NCBI GenBank assembly: GCA_949152475.1
Contig: OX424568.1
Coordinates: forward strand, 13,863,667 to 13,927,666
Direction of reading: 5' to 3'
Source: Terebella lapidaria
Lineage: Eukaryota; Annelida; Polychaeta; Terebellida; Terebellidae
Length of the DNA stretch: 64,000 bases
Shown here: piece by piece, positions 1 to 11,939 of the stretch
Numbering within the stretch: the stretch's first letter is position 1
Layout of the letters: the number at the start of each line of letters is the position of its first letter
The notes under the pieces: model-generated
Database searches by the model: none
Told to the model about the DNA's origin: nothing
What the model saw: the letters and a program-made list of their open reading frames with translations, nothing else
Made by a program: the position numbers and the translations under genes

Positions 1-2150
1 TTTCCAGACTTTAGGCTATTGGGGTTGGCAGGCCAATAGGTATTGGATCTATACAGTTCCGAAGGTAAACAAAATTCTGTGCAGGTGCAGGCGAATGTAC
101 AACAAAGAGAGGTTGACAAATTTACACACACTTCGATTAGAAATCTTCTCATATACATGTATCCAAGTGAGCTTTTCACGGGAACGTGGTGGTCATTAAA
201 ATGTAATTTCAGGCGATCCCCCAAAAAAGAAGAAAAGAAGATTATGTGGCAGCACAATACTGTCACACGTGTATCACTCATTAGACATCACTTTTCTTTT
301 TAATAAAACAGAAATAACAAATATGAAAAAAAATGGCGCTTGGTGTCCAAGTTTAAAAACACGAATTCATACTCTACCACTTTCTTACCTCCAAAACCGG
401 TCACAATTACATGTTAATGTTGATATTAAAATACGCTGTATACATCGTTTCAGGGTGTTGGAGTCGAATGTGAAAAACTTGTGTTGTATACATATTTAAT
501 AGATGAAATCATCTTTCATTGTCTTTCTGTAACACTCATAATAGCTTGGTTCCCGCCTATGGCGCTACCGTCTACACGGAGTGTGTCAGAGGTCGCGGAA
601 CAAGGCTACACTCATAACCACCAATTATAATATCGATCAGCGGGAATCCCACAGCACTGCGCTTGCGCGCGCGTTGCATCACATATATCGATCTGTCTGC
701 ATGACGTCTGTGTGGTTTCAGACAAGGAATGACATTACGTAGGTGATATCAGCAAAATGTTATGACTATAACCACCGGTTACTACCGAGCAATACGAAAT
801 AGATCATCACGGATATTCCAGATTCAATTAGCATTGACAAATTTTAGTGTTTCCTGACTATGAGAAAGGCAAATTACATCAAAACCCCATTGGAGAAGGA
901 AAATTTGTTGCACTGAAATGGTAACCTGCCGTAGAAAAATGTTGTTTTGAAACACAAATAACTCTGACATCAATTCAACGCCCTTTTTAAAAATACTTTA
1001 GCTGTGAGCTGTGAGCTGTGAGCTCATGAGGGCTCTGATTTCATGCATGTCATTCGGCACGCAATGACTGGTGTGCTTTTTCACATAAACATGTAATTGA
1101 TATCGCGTCAACCGAACTTAGAAAACCCTTTGCTCCTCTATCCACATAGCACACTCCAACCCAAATGATAACGCGTGCAACAATTTAATCTGAAAAACCT
1201 GTATGCGAAAAAGTGGAATGTATGGTACGTGTGTTATCTGCAATATAATACTTTGCAGTGGGATTCGAGTGAAGATGAAATTGATCACGTGAATGAAAAA
1301 ATGAAACAAATAATTCGACATCATCTACAACATAGAATTATAGATAATATGTCATCAGAACTATCTTCATATGGATCGTTTTTTTTTTGTTTTTTTTGTA
1401 TTTTCGCCAGATAAAAATCTAGGTGAAGGGGGGGGGGGGGGGTTGATAACGATATGATGTTATTTCACACGAAGCTTTGAAATATCAATTTTAGGTCATG
1501 GGAACCAGACTGATTTGATCTGAGTTTACCAATTTGTCACGAAACTCGTACGAAAAGATGCACTGTGACCTCAACTTTTTTTCACCACAAAAACATCCAT
1601 GCCCGTTGGTTATAGGTATATAAATAGTTCTATATAGTCTATGAACCTTTTTGCTTATTTCAGAATACGTAACATGAAGAACACATGTGCACGGTGTTGT
1701 CCTGGCGTTGTGTGGGTTTACAAGAGAGACAATACATGTATTGATATTCATGTATTATTTCATGGAGAGCAGAGCAAGCGACGTAGAAAACCACTGAAAA
1801 TCCCGTGAGTTTCACATGCAGGCCTTGTAGAACCATGCGTGCAGCGATCGATATATATGTGTACTGATGACGCACATGTAAGCTTTCATCTAGTTCAGTG
1901 TGCGATGGTACTTTCGCACAAAAGCTTTTTCTCTGATTTTTTTAGTCTGTAATGAATGCATTATGTGTTCTGTCTTCGCACTGGAGTCCAAACATTGTTA
2001 TCAGCTGTCAACATTAGGTCAGCGTTGTGGCGACGGGTGGCTCAATCGTTGGCATATGTTCAAGAGAGTTCTAAATAATAGAGATCATATAAAGTCCTTC
2101 ATGTTGCGAGTTCCAGCTATCTTTGTGCATAGAAAATTCAGTGCCACATT

Positions 2151-2195
2151 AAATAATAATAACAACAACAACAACAACAACAATAATAATAATAG
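2151..2195. repeat. AAC/AAT trinucleotide microsatellite
   Basis: A run of AAT, AAC and again AAT triplets. In one frame it reads as a poly-asparagine stretch, but the surrounding frame has no recognisable domain and is regarded as chance. Confidence 0.85.
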
Positions 2196-4689
2196 TTTAA
2201 ACGTGTGTACATGTTTGGTAATTATTGGTTACTAAACTATGTAACTATGTAACGTTACCTACTATTAATTCTGCAACGACTATAGACACAGGCATACATG
2301 TTTGCCCTCATAGCTTATTCTAGATACATTTGCCCATATTTTTTAGGACAAAGTGTGGTTAAAACAGAGTAACAAAATGAAATGGATTGGTGTTACAGTT
2401 ATAGTCCTCGATTTTCCCTCAATATTATCACGCCGATATGGGAAAACACGTCATATTTCGAGCAGCCTGGAGAATTAATATTTGTCATGATTATAATGCA
2501 ATCAATTTCAATTTTAGTTATTGAGACAACAGTACAGCTATCAGTCACAATATACACATGTGTGTCCATTGAATAAGAAAATCCAAATATACTCAGAGCG
2601 GGCGATGCTTGAAATCACACTGCACAATAAGGTTCATGCAGAATCATAGATGTCTCGGTTAAAGCTTCATTTTCTTAATTCTCGGCGAACGCTCAAAATA
2701 TCATAACGCCCGCGAAACACACGACTTTACATTTACCTGCAGGTTTGAATCAGTTTCTTGAATGGTGCACACTGTCCATTGTATTTGTTTTAGGAATATC
2801 TAAGCAGTGTTCGCCATGAGCAAAATTTCACAAATTCCAATAAATACGTTGCATGTGTTGTATGCTGTGAATATCTATATTGGACAGGGTTGTTTTCATA
2901 TACCGAGTCACAGTCGATTACATTTTGATTGGTGAAAACATAACACACACTTTCAGAAAACTAATTCAAAATATCACAGTGATAAAAGGAAATGCAGAAA
3001 GAATATCAGGCCACTCCTGTTTAATTTTAAATTGTTTCTCGTCCTTTGGAAAATCAATAGCTAGAAGGGAGGGCGGAAAAACCAAACAGACCCTCAAATA
3101 TAAAACAATATACTGTGCAATGATTCTCTGAATGCAAACGATGCTTGGGTAGGGGACCTATGTCTTTGAGCTTCTGAAAATATATCATAGTTTCATATTA
3201 AATCTTAGACACTTATTTGTGGTAAGAATTGTTAATTTGAAATTTTAGTCTGTGCAAAACTCTGGATACATCTTGTATACACACTCGCCAGTCGGTTAAG
3301 TTTTGCTACGAGACCAATACGGGTAAGCTTTACAGAGATTGGCGGAATTTTGTGTGTCCAAATTGCTTTTATTTCCATAATATTACATATTTATCTTGTT
3401 TGTTTTTCTCGCAAAATTTCGCAAAAAGCTAGGCGCGCGGGGACGAGAACCAGAAAATTAAAGAGGAATGGCCTCATACTGAATTAGGACGAATTGTGGA
3501 GCAATTAAAATAAACATTGACCTGGAGCGAGTATATTATGGGAACCTGAAGCAGAGTTGGAAATTTGTAGACCCATTATATATTGCAGCTTAGGAATGGC
3601 AACTATATGCTATCATATCGACAAACAAAACTTCGATAGCAAATATTACAAAAATATATATAAGCTAAGTAAAAAATTGCAATGAATTTGGCTAGTGCAT
3701 TAGGCGATATCAGTGAAATTGTGTTCAAAAGTCGTGAACATATACAAATTTAAGCAGAAGTGTGTAAATTTATTACAAAAATTAAATACTTCCATGAAAT
3801 TATGATCTTCGAAATCAAAATAGAAACTACTATCATATCCTCAATGGTGATCTTGCCATTATCTCCCCAAACACATCATACCCTTGAAGACGTGCAAACT
3901 ATGTATCCAGTTAGTTGAGCTTGGTTAAATTACTAGTGATATGATTGATGGTGCAGTTTTCAACTACGCTGTGACCTCATGGGGCTGTGCATTTTGATGG
4001 CTCATTAGGTCAATATGATTAGTTGCTTTAAATCGTTTACATTATATCTATGTGAGTATTCATGCTCACTAATAACGATCTACTGTAGCTGGAGTCAACT
4101 CATGCGGTAGATTTGTATTGATCAGTGGAACACGCTGTTTATAGCCGTAGTTTTGTTTAGGATTATCGTATCAGCTTTAAATTTTGTGTGTCTTACCGGT
4201 AATTGGGAATCAAGTCGTTCACCAAATTTCAAATTCTATCTTTAAAAAATGAGAAAGTTGGCAATCTACACAATGTTAAATTTCAGTCCAAAATGGGATC
4301 AAATAAACTCCAACAAATTCAACGCTAAATCATTCTTACGTTCCTACAGAATGAACCTATTGCGGTGATTTGAAGTCGGGAGGCACAGACCGCGTTTACT
4401 ATCTGTTTATTATGTTTATTATGGAGCAATATATAACTCAAACATCGAACAAAAGTGTGGTTTTTTGGGGGGTTTTTTTGTGTGTTTTTTTTTTTTGGGG
4501 GGGGGGGGGGAGGGGGTCCAGAATGAAATGCCATGTTGGTGCTGAAATTTAACATTGGTATATTACCAATTCCAACTTTTTTCATTATTTGAGATACTGA
4601 GGTATGGTAGAAAATTGCGTCTTGATACCCAATTAAAAACTCAAACAAATATACATTTCAAATTACTAGCATTTAGCATGTCACCCGAC

Positions 4690-4955
4690 ATTTTGTATTG
4701 ACCTGTTACTAATAGTACTAGTATTGATCAGTATTGTCCATTTACTTTTTATTTTTCATGTATCTTTATCTGTATTTTTATCTTTATTGGTTTTGTACAT
4801 GTGTACTTAAAAATATTGTAACTTTTAATTTGGGAATTGCATCGTAGCCTTGGCTTCTATGCATTCCCTTTCAACATCTATATGTTTTATGTAACTCTAT
4901 GTAATTGTACTTGTCAATGTTGATGTTGAAATAAACTTATTATTATTGAATTGAA
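4690..4955 (+). mobile_element. 3' end of a non-LTR retrotransposon (CR1/L2-like)
   Basis: The segment has the form of a LINE 3' UTR. It holds an imperfect hairpin whose arms read GGGAATTGCAT and ATGCATTCCC, separated by a GTAGCC/GGCT stem, and then ends in GTTGAAATAAACTTATTATTATTG, a polyadenylation-like signal followed by a short ATT repeat. Such a hairpin plus short-repeat tail is common in CR1/L2-type elements. No reverse transcriptase coding sequence is attached, so this would be a 5'-truncated copy. The assignment rests on shape, not on a database match. Confidence 0.4.
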
Positions 4956-5596
4956 AACTAGGGCCAAAGTGTTCAGCTGATACATGAATTTGACTTTACG
5001 AGACATTGTGGTAAAACTTCGTTCGTCAGAAAACGAAAGATCCCTGTGTATTTTGATTGATAAAAATGACGGTTGAACTTCGAAAAATTGGCTCTTGATT
5101 TTCAGCAAACCTTGAGGTTGTCACTATTTTTGCACATACGAATATGATGTGTATAATCCTATGTTTTATTGGTATTGTTTTCTAGAGGGATTACTATTGT
5201 GACAATTCAACTGCTCAAACCGATTTACAAGGGTTTCTCACTGGGCGATAATGGGGATACAAGGTAGGTTTCGAAGTGGTTTCAATGGGATACCTACGCC
5301 AATTGCAAATTCATTGAAGACTTTCAGTAAAGACCCACGTTGCATGTAATGCCCTCTTCTGGGAAAACCTTCCATGCGTAACAAAGTGAGTGTTGTTGAC
5401 AAATTTTAGTCGCCTTACTGGTCAGCACTGACCATGTCCTATGAATATCGATTAATTTCAGTCATGCATGATTAAACAGTGAAAATTGGAATGCCTTTAT
5501 ATGGCAACGTGGGTCTATTTACAAGAAGACACAAACAATTTGTACCTTTCGATAATGTACCCCATTCTTATGCTGCGTTCAACCTAAGCAGTTGGG

Positions 5597-6972
5597 AAGA
5601 ATCCCAGCCTGAGCGACGCGGAGCGTCTGAGATGGCTGTCATTCACCCTCGGGACGGAAATCGTTTGGACATCTTTTCAACTGAAAAATCAAATTCTTCC
5701 ACAACTGTACCTTCTAGGCCTCATCTATATACCGAGAGGACATAGGGGATACATATTTGACAAACAATCAAAGACTTTATCACTGAAATATCCCAACTTG
5801 AAAACGTGAACCAGATTTTGACAAGCGCTTGGCCGGGCCATGGGTTTATCCATTTTCCCAATAGTATGACATTGAATTCGCTTGGTGGCGCCACAACTCG
5901 ATCTCAGATAATGAGAAGTGGCGCCACCAATTGAATTGTGAGGTAAATACTAGTGCTATAACGAGTAGTCGAGTACTCGTTGACGGTTAGATTACAGGCT
6001 CTGATCGGTCAGAGAGTGACTGACCGATTACTTGATCGTAAATTAATTATACTATTTCATGTAGAGAATGGCTAATTTATTCACGAAAATATCCTAAAAC
6101 AACCTTGTCCGGTTGAAAAGAAAGCAGTAGGCCTAGATCATGTGACTCAGACAAGGTGAAGGTTATTTCTGTCAGTTTACCGTACTGCCGCTAATGCGCT
6201 TGGTTTTTGCTCTTGAAACATAGCCGCATGTGTCAGGTATTAATACTATGGCTATATCATAAATCTAAAACTTGCACGCAACATAACAACATACATATTG
6301 TGGGTTGGAAATAAAAAATGGAATTGAACTTCATCAATCATCGTAAGTTCGTTACATGCTTGACAGCGCCATGGCATGGGCGCATAAATACGAGTCTTTA
6401 TGGTAATAGTCTATAAATAGTATGGGTTCGGCCTTGAACTTGGTGTACCGAAAATCATTTAGAAACTGAAATTTAGTGGAATCGTGATTCGAGAAGCATG
6501 TCATGTCTGTCGTCGAGCAGCAGAGCAGGGTTCAGCAGACAAGATCATTCACAAGATCATGCACTAAGTTGTGGACAAATATACCTTTGATATCAACTGC
6601 TTAAATATTGGGCAATATACTGGCGAGTAATCGGTCACGGTTCGGTTACAGGGTCACGATTAATCGGTTAGAGTTTTCCGTACTCGTTATACCACTAGTA
6701 AATACAGCTGGAAAAATGGATGCGCCCATGAGATGTGTCAAGTTGTCACGATCCGGTTCGCGTTTTCAAGTTGGGATATTTCAGTGATAAAGTCTTTGAT
6801 TGTTTGTCAAATATGTATCCCCTATGTCCTCTCGGTATATAGATGAGGCCTAGAAGGTACAGTTGTGGAAGAATTTGATTTTTCAGTTGAAAAGATGTCC
6901 AAACGATTTCCGTCCCGAGGGTGAATGACAGCCATCTCAGACGCTCCGCGTCGCTCAGGCTGGGAAGAATCC
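5597..6972. mobile_element. Foldback (palindromic) element, split by a hAT insertion
   Basis: Bases 5597-5842 reappear almost exactly as the reverse complement at 6735-6972. Homology continues inward: the left-arm segment around 5840-5870 pairs with 6706-6735, and TTGGTGGCGCCAC near 5884 pairs with GTGGCGCCACCAA near 5921 across a spacer of about 20 bases. Removing the 747 bp insertion at 5951-6697 and one copy of its 8 bp target duplication restores an almost continuous palindrome with arms of about 300 bp. At the outer tip a 12-mer (GGGAAGAATCCC) is in inverted orientation on the two sides, as expected if the ends fold as hairpins. No coding capacity is seen. It is best read as a foldback or MITE-type element. 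Confidence 0.75.
5951..6697. mobile_element. Non-autonomous hAT-type transposon, 747 bp
   Basis: The ends are TAGTGCTATAACGAGTA on the left and the reverse complement of TAGTGGTATAACGAGTA on the right, differing at one base. The element is flanked by a perfect 8 bp duplication GTAAATAC at 5943-5950 and 6698-6705. An 8 bp target duplication with TAGTG-type ends is the signature of the hAT superfamily. No transposase frame is present, so it was mobilised in trans. Its perfect duplication and its position inside the arm of the palindrome show that it inserted after that element. Confidence 0.85.
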
Positions 6973-6986
6973 CATTTGGTGGCATC

Positions 6987-7557
6987 AGGGCATTACATTA
7001 ACACTTGCCCGATTGCCCGGGGCAAGTGGAAATTGGGTACGGGCAAGTGGGATTTTAATGTGCTTGCCCGATGGGGCAAGTGAAAAAAAATCTATCTACC
7101 ATATATTTAGGACGAATCTGTTTCACGGCAGTGATAGAAAGCACCCATAGTGGGCCGTGTAGCTGTTCAGAACGTGAGCACTGAGCTCAATTCAGTCACC
7201 CAATCACAGCGCGTGTCAGATCGGGTCTTGTGGTATCACTATGGTGACTGAGTGGCTGTGCTTTAGCAAAAAACTAAATTATGTCAGGCTTTCGGCGAAT
7301 TTTGCTGTCAAAATATGGGGTTTTAAAGCAAGGAGAAGATAACAACAACGACATTAGAAAGGGGCAGATCAAAGGCTCAGTTCAAACTAAGAAAGACTAT
7401 GGGACAAGCGAGTGATCGCGGCATTTCATGCGTGCTCTAAAAGTGCGTGCAAACAAGTCGAAAAGTCGGGGCAAGTGAAAGTTGGTCAGGGCAAGTGAAA
7501 ACTGATGCTCACTTGCACGATGGGGCAAGTGGAAAAAAAAGTTAATGTAATGCCCTG
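6987..7557. mobile_element. Terminal-inverted-repeat element, 571 bp
   Basis: The element begins CAGGGCATTACATTAA and ends with the exact reverse complement TTAATGTAATGCCCTG. Inner copies of a GGGCAAGTG-type motif recur next to both ends. The middle holds a short frame starting MSGFRRILLSKYG at about 7281 that resembles the start of a transposase but runs only about 45 residues. No convincing target duplication was seen. Instead the flanks CCCATTTGGTGGCAT and ATGCCACCAAATGGG are inverted copies of each other, suggesting the element landed inside yet another palindrome. A hAT-like affiliation is possible from the CAGGG ends. Confidence 0.65.
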
Positions 7558-7971
7558 GGTATATATGCCCAAATGGGATATATGCCACCAAATGGGTATA
7601 CTTCCTGTATACCCAAACGGGATATACCTGAGGGCTTCGTCCCATGTAGCTGGATCCAGATGCTTGGGAACGGAGGGGGTCTGGGGTTTTATAGAAATAA
7701 TTAATAAGAAAGACCTGATATACTTTTTGTAGAGTTTGGTGTCTTTTCCATCTTCACAGCCCAGTTTATTTCAGTGGTGTGAAATGACAGTACTTTTTAT
7801 GATAAACATGGATGTATGTAGCCATAAAATACAGCCGCCTCAGAGCGGCTGTAAACCAACATGCCTTTTTATTAGAAACGACTTTTTGAAACATCAATAC
7901 ACATATGAAAACTGACGGGGGACACCATCTAACTACGGCAGCCTATTAGGGCCATATGACTTCTTTTTTTT

Positions 7972-8162
7972 CAACTTGAATATTCAAGATGTCAAGTTGA
8001 ATATTCAAGATACCAACTTGAATATTCAAGATGTGTAACTTGAATATTCAAGATGACAAGTTGAATATTCAAGATGTGTAACTTGAATATTCAAGATGTG
8101 TAACTGGAATATTCAAGATGAAAAGTTGAATATTCAACATGACAAGTTGAAAATTCAACATG
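7972..8162. repeat. Palindromic minisatellite, array 1
   Basis: About ten copies of an 18-22 bp unit of the form AACTTGAATATTCAAGATG. The core CTTGAATATTCAAG is a perfect 14 bp palindrome. Spacer bases between cores vary (GTC, GATACC, GTGTA, GACA). The last copies are diverged. Confidence 0.9.
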
Positions 8163-8654
8163 ATCTGTCTGTGTGAAAGCACGTCGGTCCGTCGGTCAAA
8201 ACCGGTAAAAAAACCAAATGTCCGACGTTAAACTGATGTACGTCAGTCACAATGACAGCCCGCATTTTTGGGGGGATATTGAATGAACGCTGGCTGTTCC
8301 CAGTTTTCCTGGCTGCTCCATGGATGGACATCACCCCTCCTGTGGTACTTTACATAACTTTGTGCGGTAATCGGCGTGTGTTGAGGTCATGCAACAGCCA
8401 GTTCATCCTTTCCGTTTCGAAAATGGCGGCGATATCCAATGTCAACAAAAATCTGACATTGAAATAAAAACAATTTGAGAGCAAAAGTCTTGTTTTTGGA
8501 AGCTTATTGATCATATGGAAATATGCTATTTTTTTTATATTCATGCGTCGTTTGTGACTGACAGTTTTGAAAAATCACTGACGTAAACCAAATTTACGTC
8601 AGTCACAATGTCTGATGATTCAACAAAAACTTCCACACAGACTGAACATGATAC

Positions 8655-8784
8655 AACTTGAATATTCAAGATAATAAGTTGAATATTCAAGATATCAAGT
8701 TGAATATTCAAGATAGCAAGTTGAATATTCAAGATTTATTATCAAGTTGAATATTCAAGAAAATAACTTGAATATTCAAGATGT
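8655..8784. repeat. Palindromic minisatellite, array 2
   Basis: Six copies of the same CTTGAATATTCAAG core as in the array at 7972-8162. The 490 bp between the two arrays contains partial inverted matches (GTACGTCAGTCACAATG near 8231 and TTACGTCAGTCACAATG near 8593; GTCTGTGTG near 8165 and CACACAGAC near 8634), so the two arrays may be the ends of one element. Confidence 0.9.
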
Positions 8785-9262
8785 TGTGATTGAAATGCTC
8801 ATGATGACATGTTGCACAATTTTAAAACTTGTGATGTCAAACTGAAAGTTAATAACATAGGACCAACATGACCAATGGCCCTGTAGCTATACCAGCGATT
8901 AATTGATACATTTTAGCAATCGTACGTACACATACATAATGTATTCTTATGCCTTAATCAATCTACAATGTAGCACTTAGTAATGTGTGTGTCACAAAGT
9001 CATAAATTCATATATAGATACTGTAATAACATCTGTCTTGTTAAATGAATTATCACATTCTCATATAGTTATATTGAGTTGATCACTCAAGGTCACCAGA
9101 AAATGCACCAGATTAATGATTCTCACTTGTTCATAGCACATCTTAGTTCTGTCTTCAAGAGTTTTGTTTCCCAAGAACAATTTAAATACATTATGTGGTG
9201 GACATAGCCTTGAGTTTGAGCACTCAAGGTCACCAAAAGATGGATCATATATGGCTTAGCGT

Positions 9263-9471
9263 CAGAGTACCTAATCCTCGACCCTCTCCCTAATCCTCGA
9301 CCCCTGCAAACGGCTGGGCAAAACTTGAATAAACTAAAATGTGAAATGTGCTGAAATGTGTATTAGAAGTACTTTTAATGTGGTTTTTGTCAGATTTCTG
9401 TTTTGCACAGCTGTTGGGCAGTGTTTGCATGGGTCGATGATTAAGGACAGGGTCGATGATTAGGTACCCTG
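9263..9471. mobile_element. Small inverted-repeat element (MITE), 209 bp
   Basis: The ends match over about 45 bp as imperfect inverted repeats: CAGAGTACCTAATCCTCGAC on the left, and on the right the reverse complement of CAGGGTACCTAATCATCGAC. Each end also holds a second TAATCNTCGACCC copy. There is no coding capacity and no clear target duplication. Confidence 0.7.
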
Positions 9472-9484
9472 ACGATCTACGTCT

Positions 9485-9628
9485 TCTTGAATATTCAACT
9501 TATCATCTTGAATATTCAAGATGTTAAGTTGAATATTCAAGTTGCTATCTTGAATATTCAAGTTGTCATCTTGAATATTCAACTTGTCATCTTGAATTTT
9601 CAACTTGTCATCTTGAATATTCAAGTTA
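9485..9628. repeat. Palindromic minisatellite, array 3
   Basis: Seven or so copies of the CTTGAATATTCAAG core, immediately right of the small inverted-repeat element ending at 9471. A long open frame on the minus strand here (Asn-Ile-Gln-Asp-Asp-Lys repeats) is a by-product of the 18 bp period. Confidence 0.9.
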
Positions 9629-10034
9629 CAAAACAGATTGAAAACAGGATCAATTGAAAACAGATTGAAAACAGAATCAATAGAAATAGTCATGTAATAA
9701 AAAAAAATCATAAAACAACTAAATAAATACAAAAAAAAATGTTTACTTTGAAAACTTTGACAGATTCTCGCTACAAAATATATCAATGATATAAGCTCGT
9801 ATTGTTTCTAAGCAAGAGTGTCTATATTGCCTCGCATGCAACTCCCTATGCCTGTATGTAACAAGTTTCTCACGAAGCGGTTCACTGGGGTGATCTGCTG
9901 TTTTAATCAATGACAAGTGGAAGGGGCTCGTATGGAAAATTAGGTGTCATTACTTCCGTGGCAAGGGATTATGCTAGTGTCGGAATTTAAAAAATCATTT
10001 ACCAGACGACTCTCCTTCTCTCCTTGTTATCAGC

Positions 10035-10411
10035 CAGTGTTGATATAACACCAACAATTGTCTTAAAAACGAATCTGTAGAGCATTAAGTTGCTAATTGA
10101 TTGGTTTGTAGCTTTCACAGTTAAACGCCTGATTGGTTCCAGCAAAATTGCAATCCTCGACAGTCACTAATACAGGCACTTTGGGGACGCTCATCGACTT
10201 GCACAGAATTGAAATGTTGCTGCTGCTTGTAAAATACCATCATGGCAAAAAAAGAGAAAAAAATCTGACGCGGGAGGTTGGGGACGACGTGCGCGGGGAC
10301 GCAAACCAAAACATTTATTTTTTTGGCCTAATGACTTCTAGTGTCGAGTTTTCATGGTTTTAGGTGTGATTTTGACACTGACGAAAAAAACTGGTGTTAT
10401 ATCTGACATTG
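10035..10411. mobile_element. Probable MITE with TGATATAACACCA-type ends
   Basis: The left end CAGTGTTGATATAACACCA is matched by the right end, whose reverse complement begins CAATGTCAGATATAACACCA. The enclosed 377 bp has no recognisable gene. Flanking bases share only TTAT, so the target duplication is not clear. Confidence 0.5.
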
Positions 10412-10658
10412 TTATTCCTCATGTTAGAATCCCGACTGCTAATTGGTTAATCAGACATGAAACAAATCGCATGTTCTCTGTCAAACTTAGCAAAGTCCTT
10501 AACAGCAGGGAATATGTTCTGCCATGAAACATTGTCAAAAATGTTAACCGGTCGAAGACTTCCATTAAATTGCCGACTTCAACAATGGCTTATAAAGTAA
10601 ATTCGGGGATATGTGTATAACGTCACGATGAAATCAGTGACATTTGGTATAATAAAAT

Positions 10659-10720
10659 AAATGGTGGCTGGTTTGTCGGGGAACATTTCGCTGTGTTCCC
10701 CTCCAAACCAGTCATCATTT
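10659..10720. repeat. Hairpin-forming inverted repeat
   Basis: AAATGGTGGCTGGTTTG with GGGGAACA on the left pairs with TGTTCCCC and CAAACCAGTCATCATTT on the right across a loop of about 8 bases. Stem mismatches are few. It looks like a tiny palindromic transposon or the end of one. The segment to its right (about 10745-10815) has GTTACTGG and GGTTACAAGGTAACAAG, resembling a hAT-type end. Confidence 0.6.
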
Positions 10721-11939
10721 ATATGATGTTCAGCTTGATATTTTTTTATTCATGAGTTACTGGTTACCACTCGGTTACAAGGTAACAAGTAACCCATTAC
10801 AAAATTTCGCACTAGTTGAAGCCCTTATTATGATAATGCAGATGCCTTCATCATCATCTTGTGACCTTGATTTTTGTTTTTACCATGAATAGCATAGAAA
10901 CTAGTCCCCAGGTAAATCACATAAATTATTGGTGATTGCAAAATGTCAATATTAGAAAGCACAAAAGCCTCACTGTACCGTATCGCTTAGCTCTTGTATT
11001 CCGTACTTCTCTTTCAAAATATAATTCCAAAAATAATTTCATTTCACATCCAGCGGTCATTTTGTTGTTCAATCTGAATTTCTGGAGCCGGTATGGGTCC
11101 AAAATATTGATGAAATTAGTTTTGAACACCAATGATATTACTGACATATATTTTGACCATTTCATATTCATGATGTCAATCTTGATTAAGAGCTCCATTG
11201 AACCTATTGATCAAACCAACATGCCTTCGTTGATAAATGATCTCTCCAGAGCCTTCCTGGTGCAGATTATTTTGTCGCTAACGCCCACATACCGTACATA
11301 ACACGGTCACCCAATTTGTGATTGTTTATCTTGATGTCTGACATAATCAAATTTAGCCAAGACTATTGCTGACACTTGTCGTTTATTTGATTAGCTGCTC
11401 CAGACCTAATGATTGCATACAAGTAAACATGATGAAAGTACTTAACGTCTTGAGTATTATTGTTATCAGATTCCCCGGGTATGTTTGTGCTGAGGTCATC
11501 CAATATCTCACCTGATAAATATACATGTCTTTGTTTCCTAGTTTCAGGAAATCAGCAAATATAGTTCCAAACTACAGGTGAAAAATCAGGAATGATGTAG
11601 CTAATAAGAATTACCATCCTATAATAGTATTACCTTCACTATAGTACTACCTACACTTAGTGATGGGATCAATCATCGATTGTCTTTGATGATTGATCGA
11701 AACTGTCTTCAATTAAATGATCGATTACGATTATCATCATTAAATGATCGAAAAATCAGTTATTCAAATCAAACATGACCATAACTTTTTTTATCATAAC
11801 ATCCTCTGATAACTTCGAGATCCAGGAAACTCTCTGTTTTCGTCTCTTTTCGACATTGTTCATAGAAAAAGTACATGCATGGTGGGCTCGATGACGGAAA
11901 TCGAACAGGACAGAGAAAATTAAATTGTCATTGATTTTT

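Larger units (their letters stand above)
1..5590. other. Gene-free left flank
   Basis: No convincing coding exon was found on either strand. The stretch is AT-rich and carries simple repeats: three GTGAGCT-type repeats near 1003-1024, a 15 bp G run at 1428-1442, an AAC/AAT run near 2151-2195 and a G run at 4497-4510. A GC-richer patch with a CRE-like TGACGT lies at about 540-720 and could be promoter-like, but no transcript can be attached to it. A splice-acceptor-like site near 210 precedes an open frame rich in Lys and Arg; this could be the end of an exon of a gene lying left of the window, but support is weak. Confidence 0.5.

Noticed and set aside
190-499. Acceptor-like site followed by a Lys/Arg-rich frame
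   Set aside because: No partner exon inside the window and no known domain; could be a gene end lying to the left but cannot be supported.
7972-9628. CRISPR-like look of regularly spaced palindromic repeats
   Set aside because: Spacers are only 3-8 bases, the host is an animal genome and there are no cas genes.
9460-9786. Minus-strand 108 aa frame with Asn-Ile-Gln-Asp repeats
   Set aside because: Generated by the 18 bp palindromic minisatellite, whose period is a multiple of three.
10936-11301. 121 aa open frame
   Set aside because: No recognisable domain, an equally long frame on the other strand, AT-rich codon pattern like the surrounding non-coding DNA.
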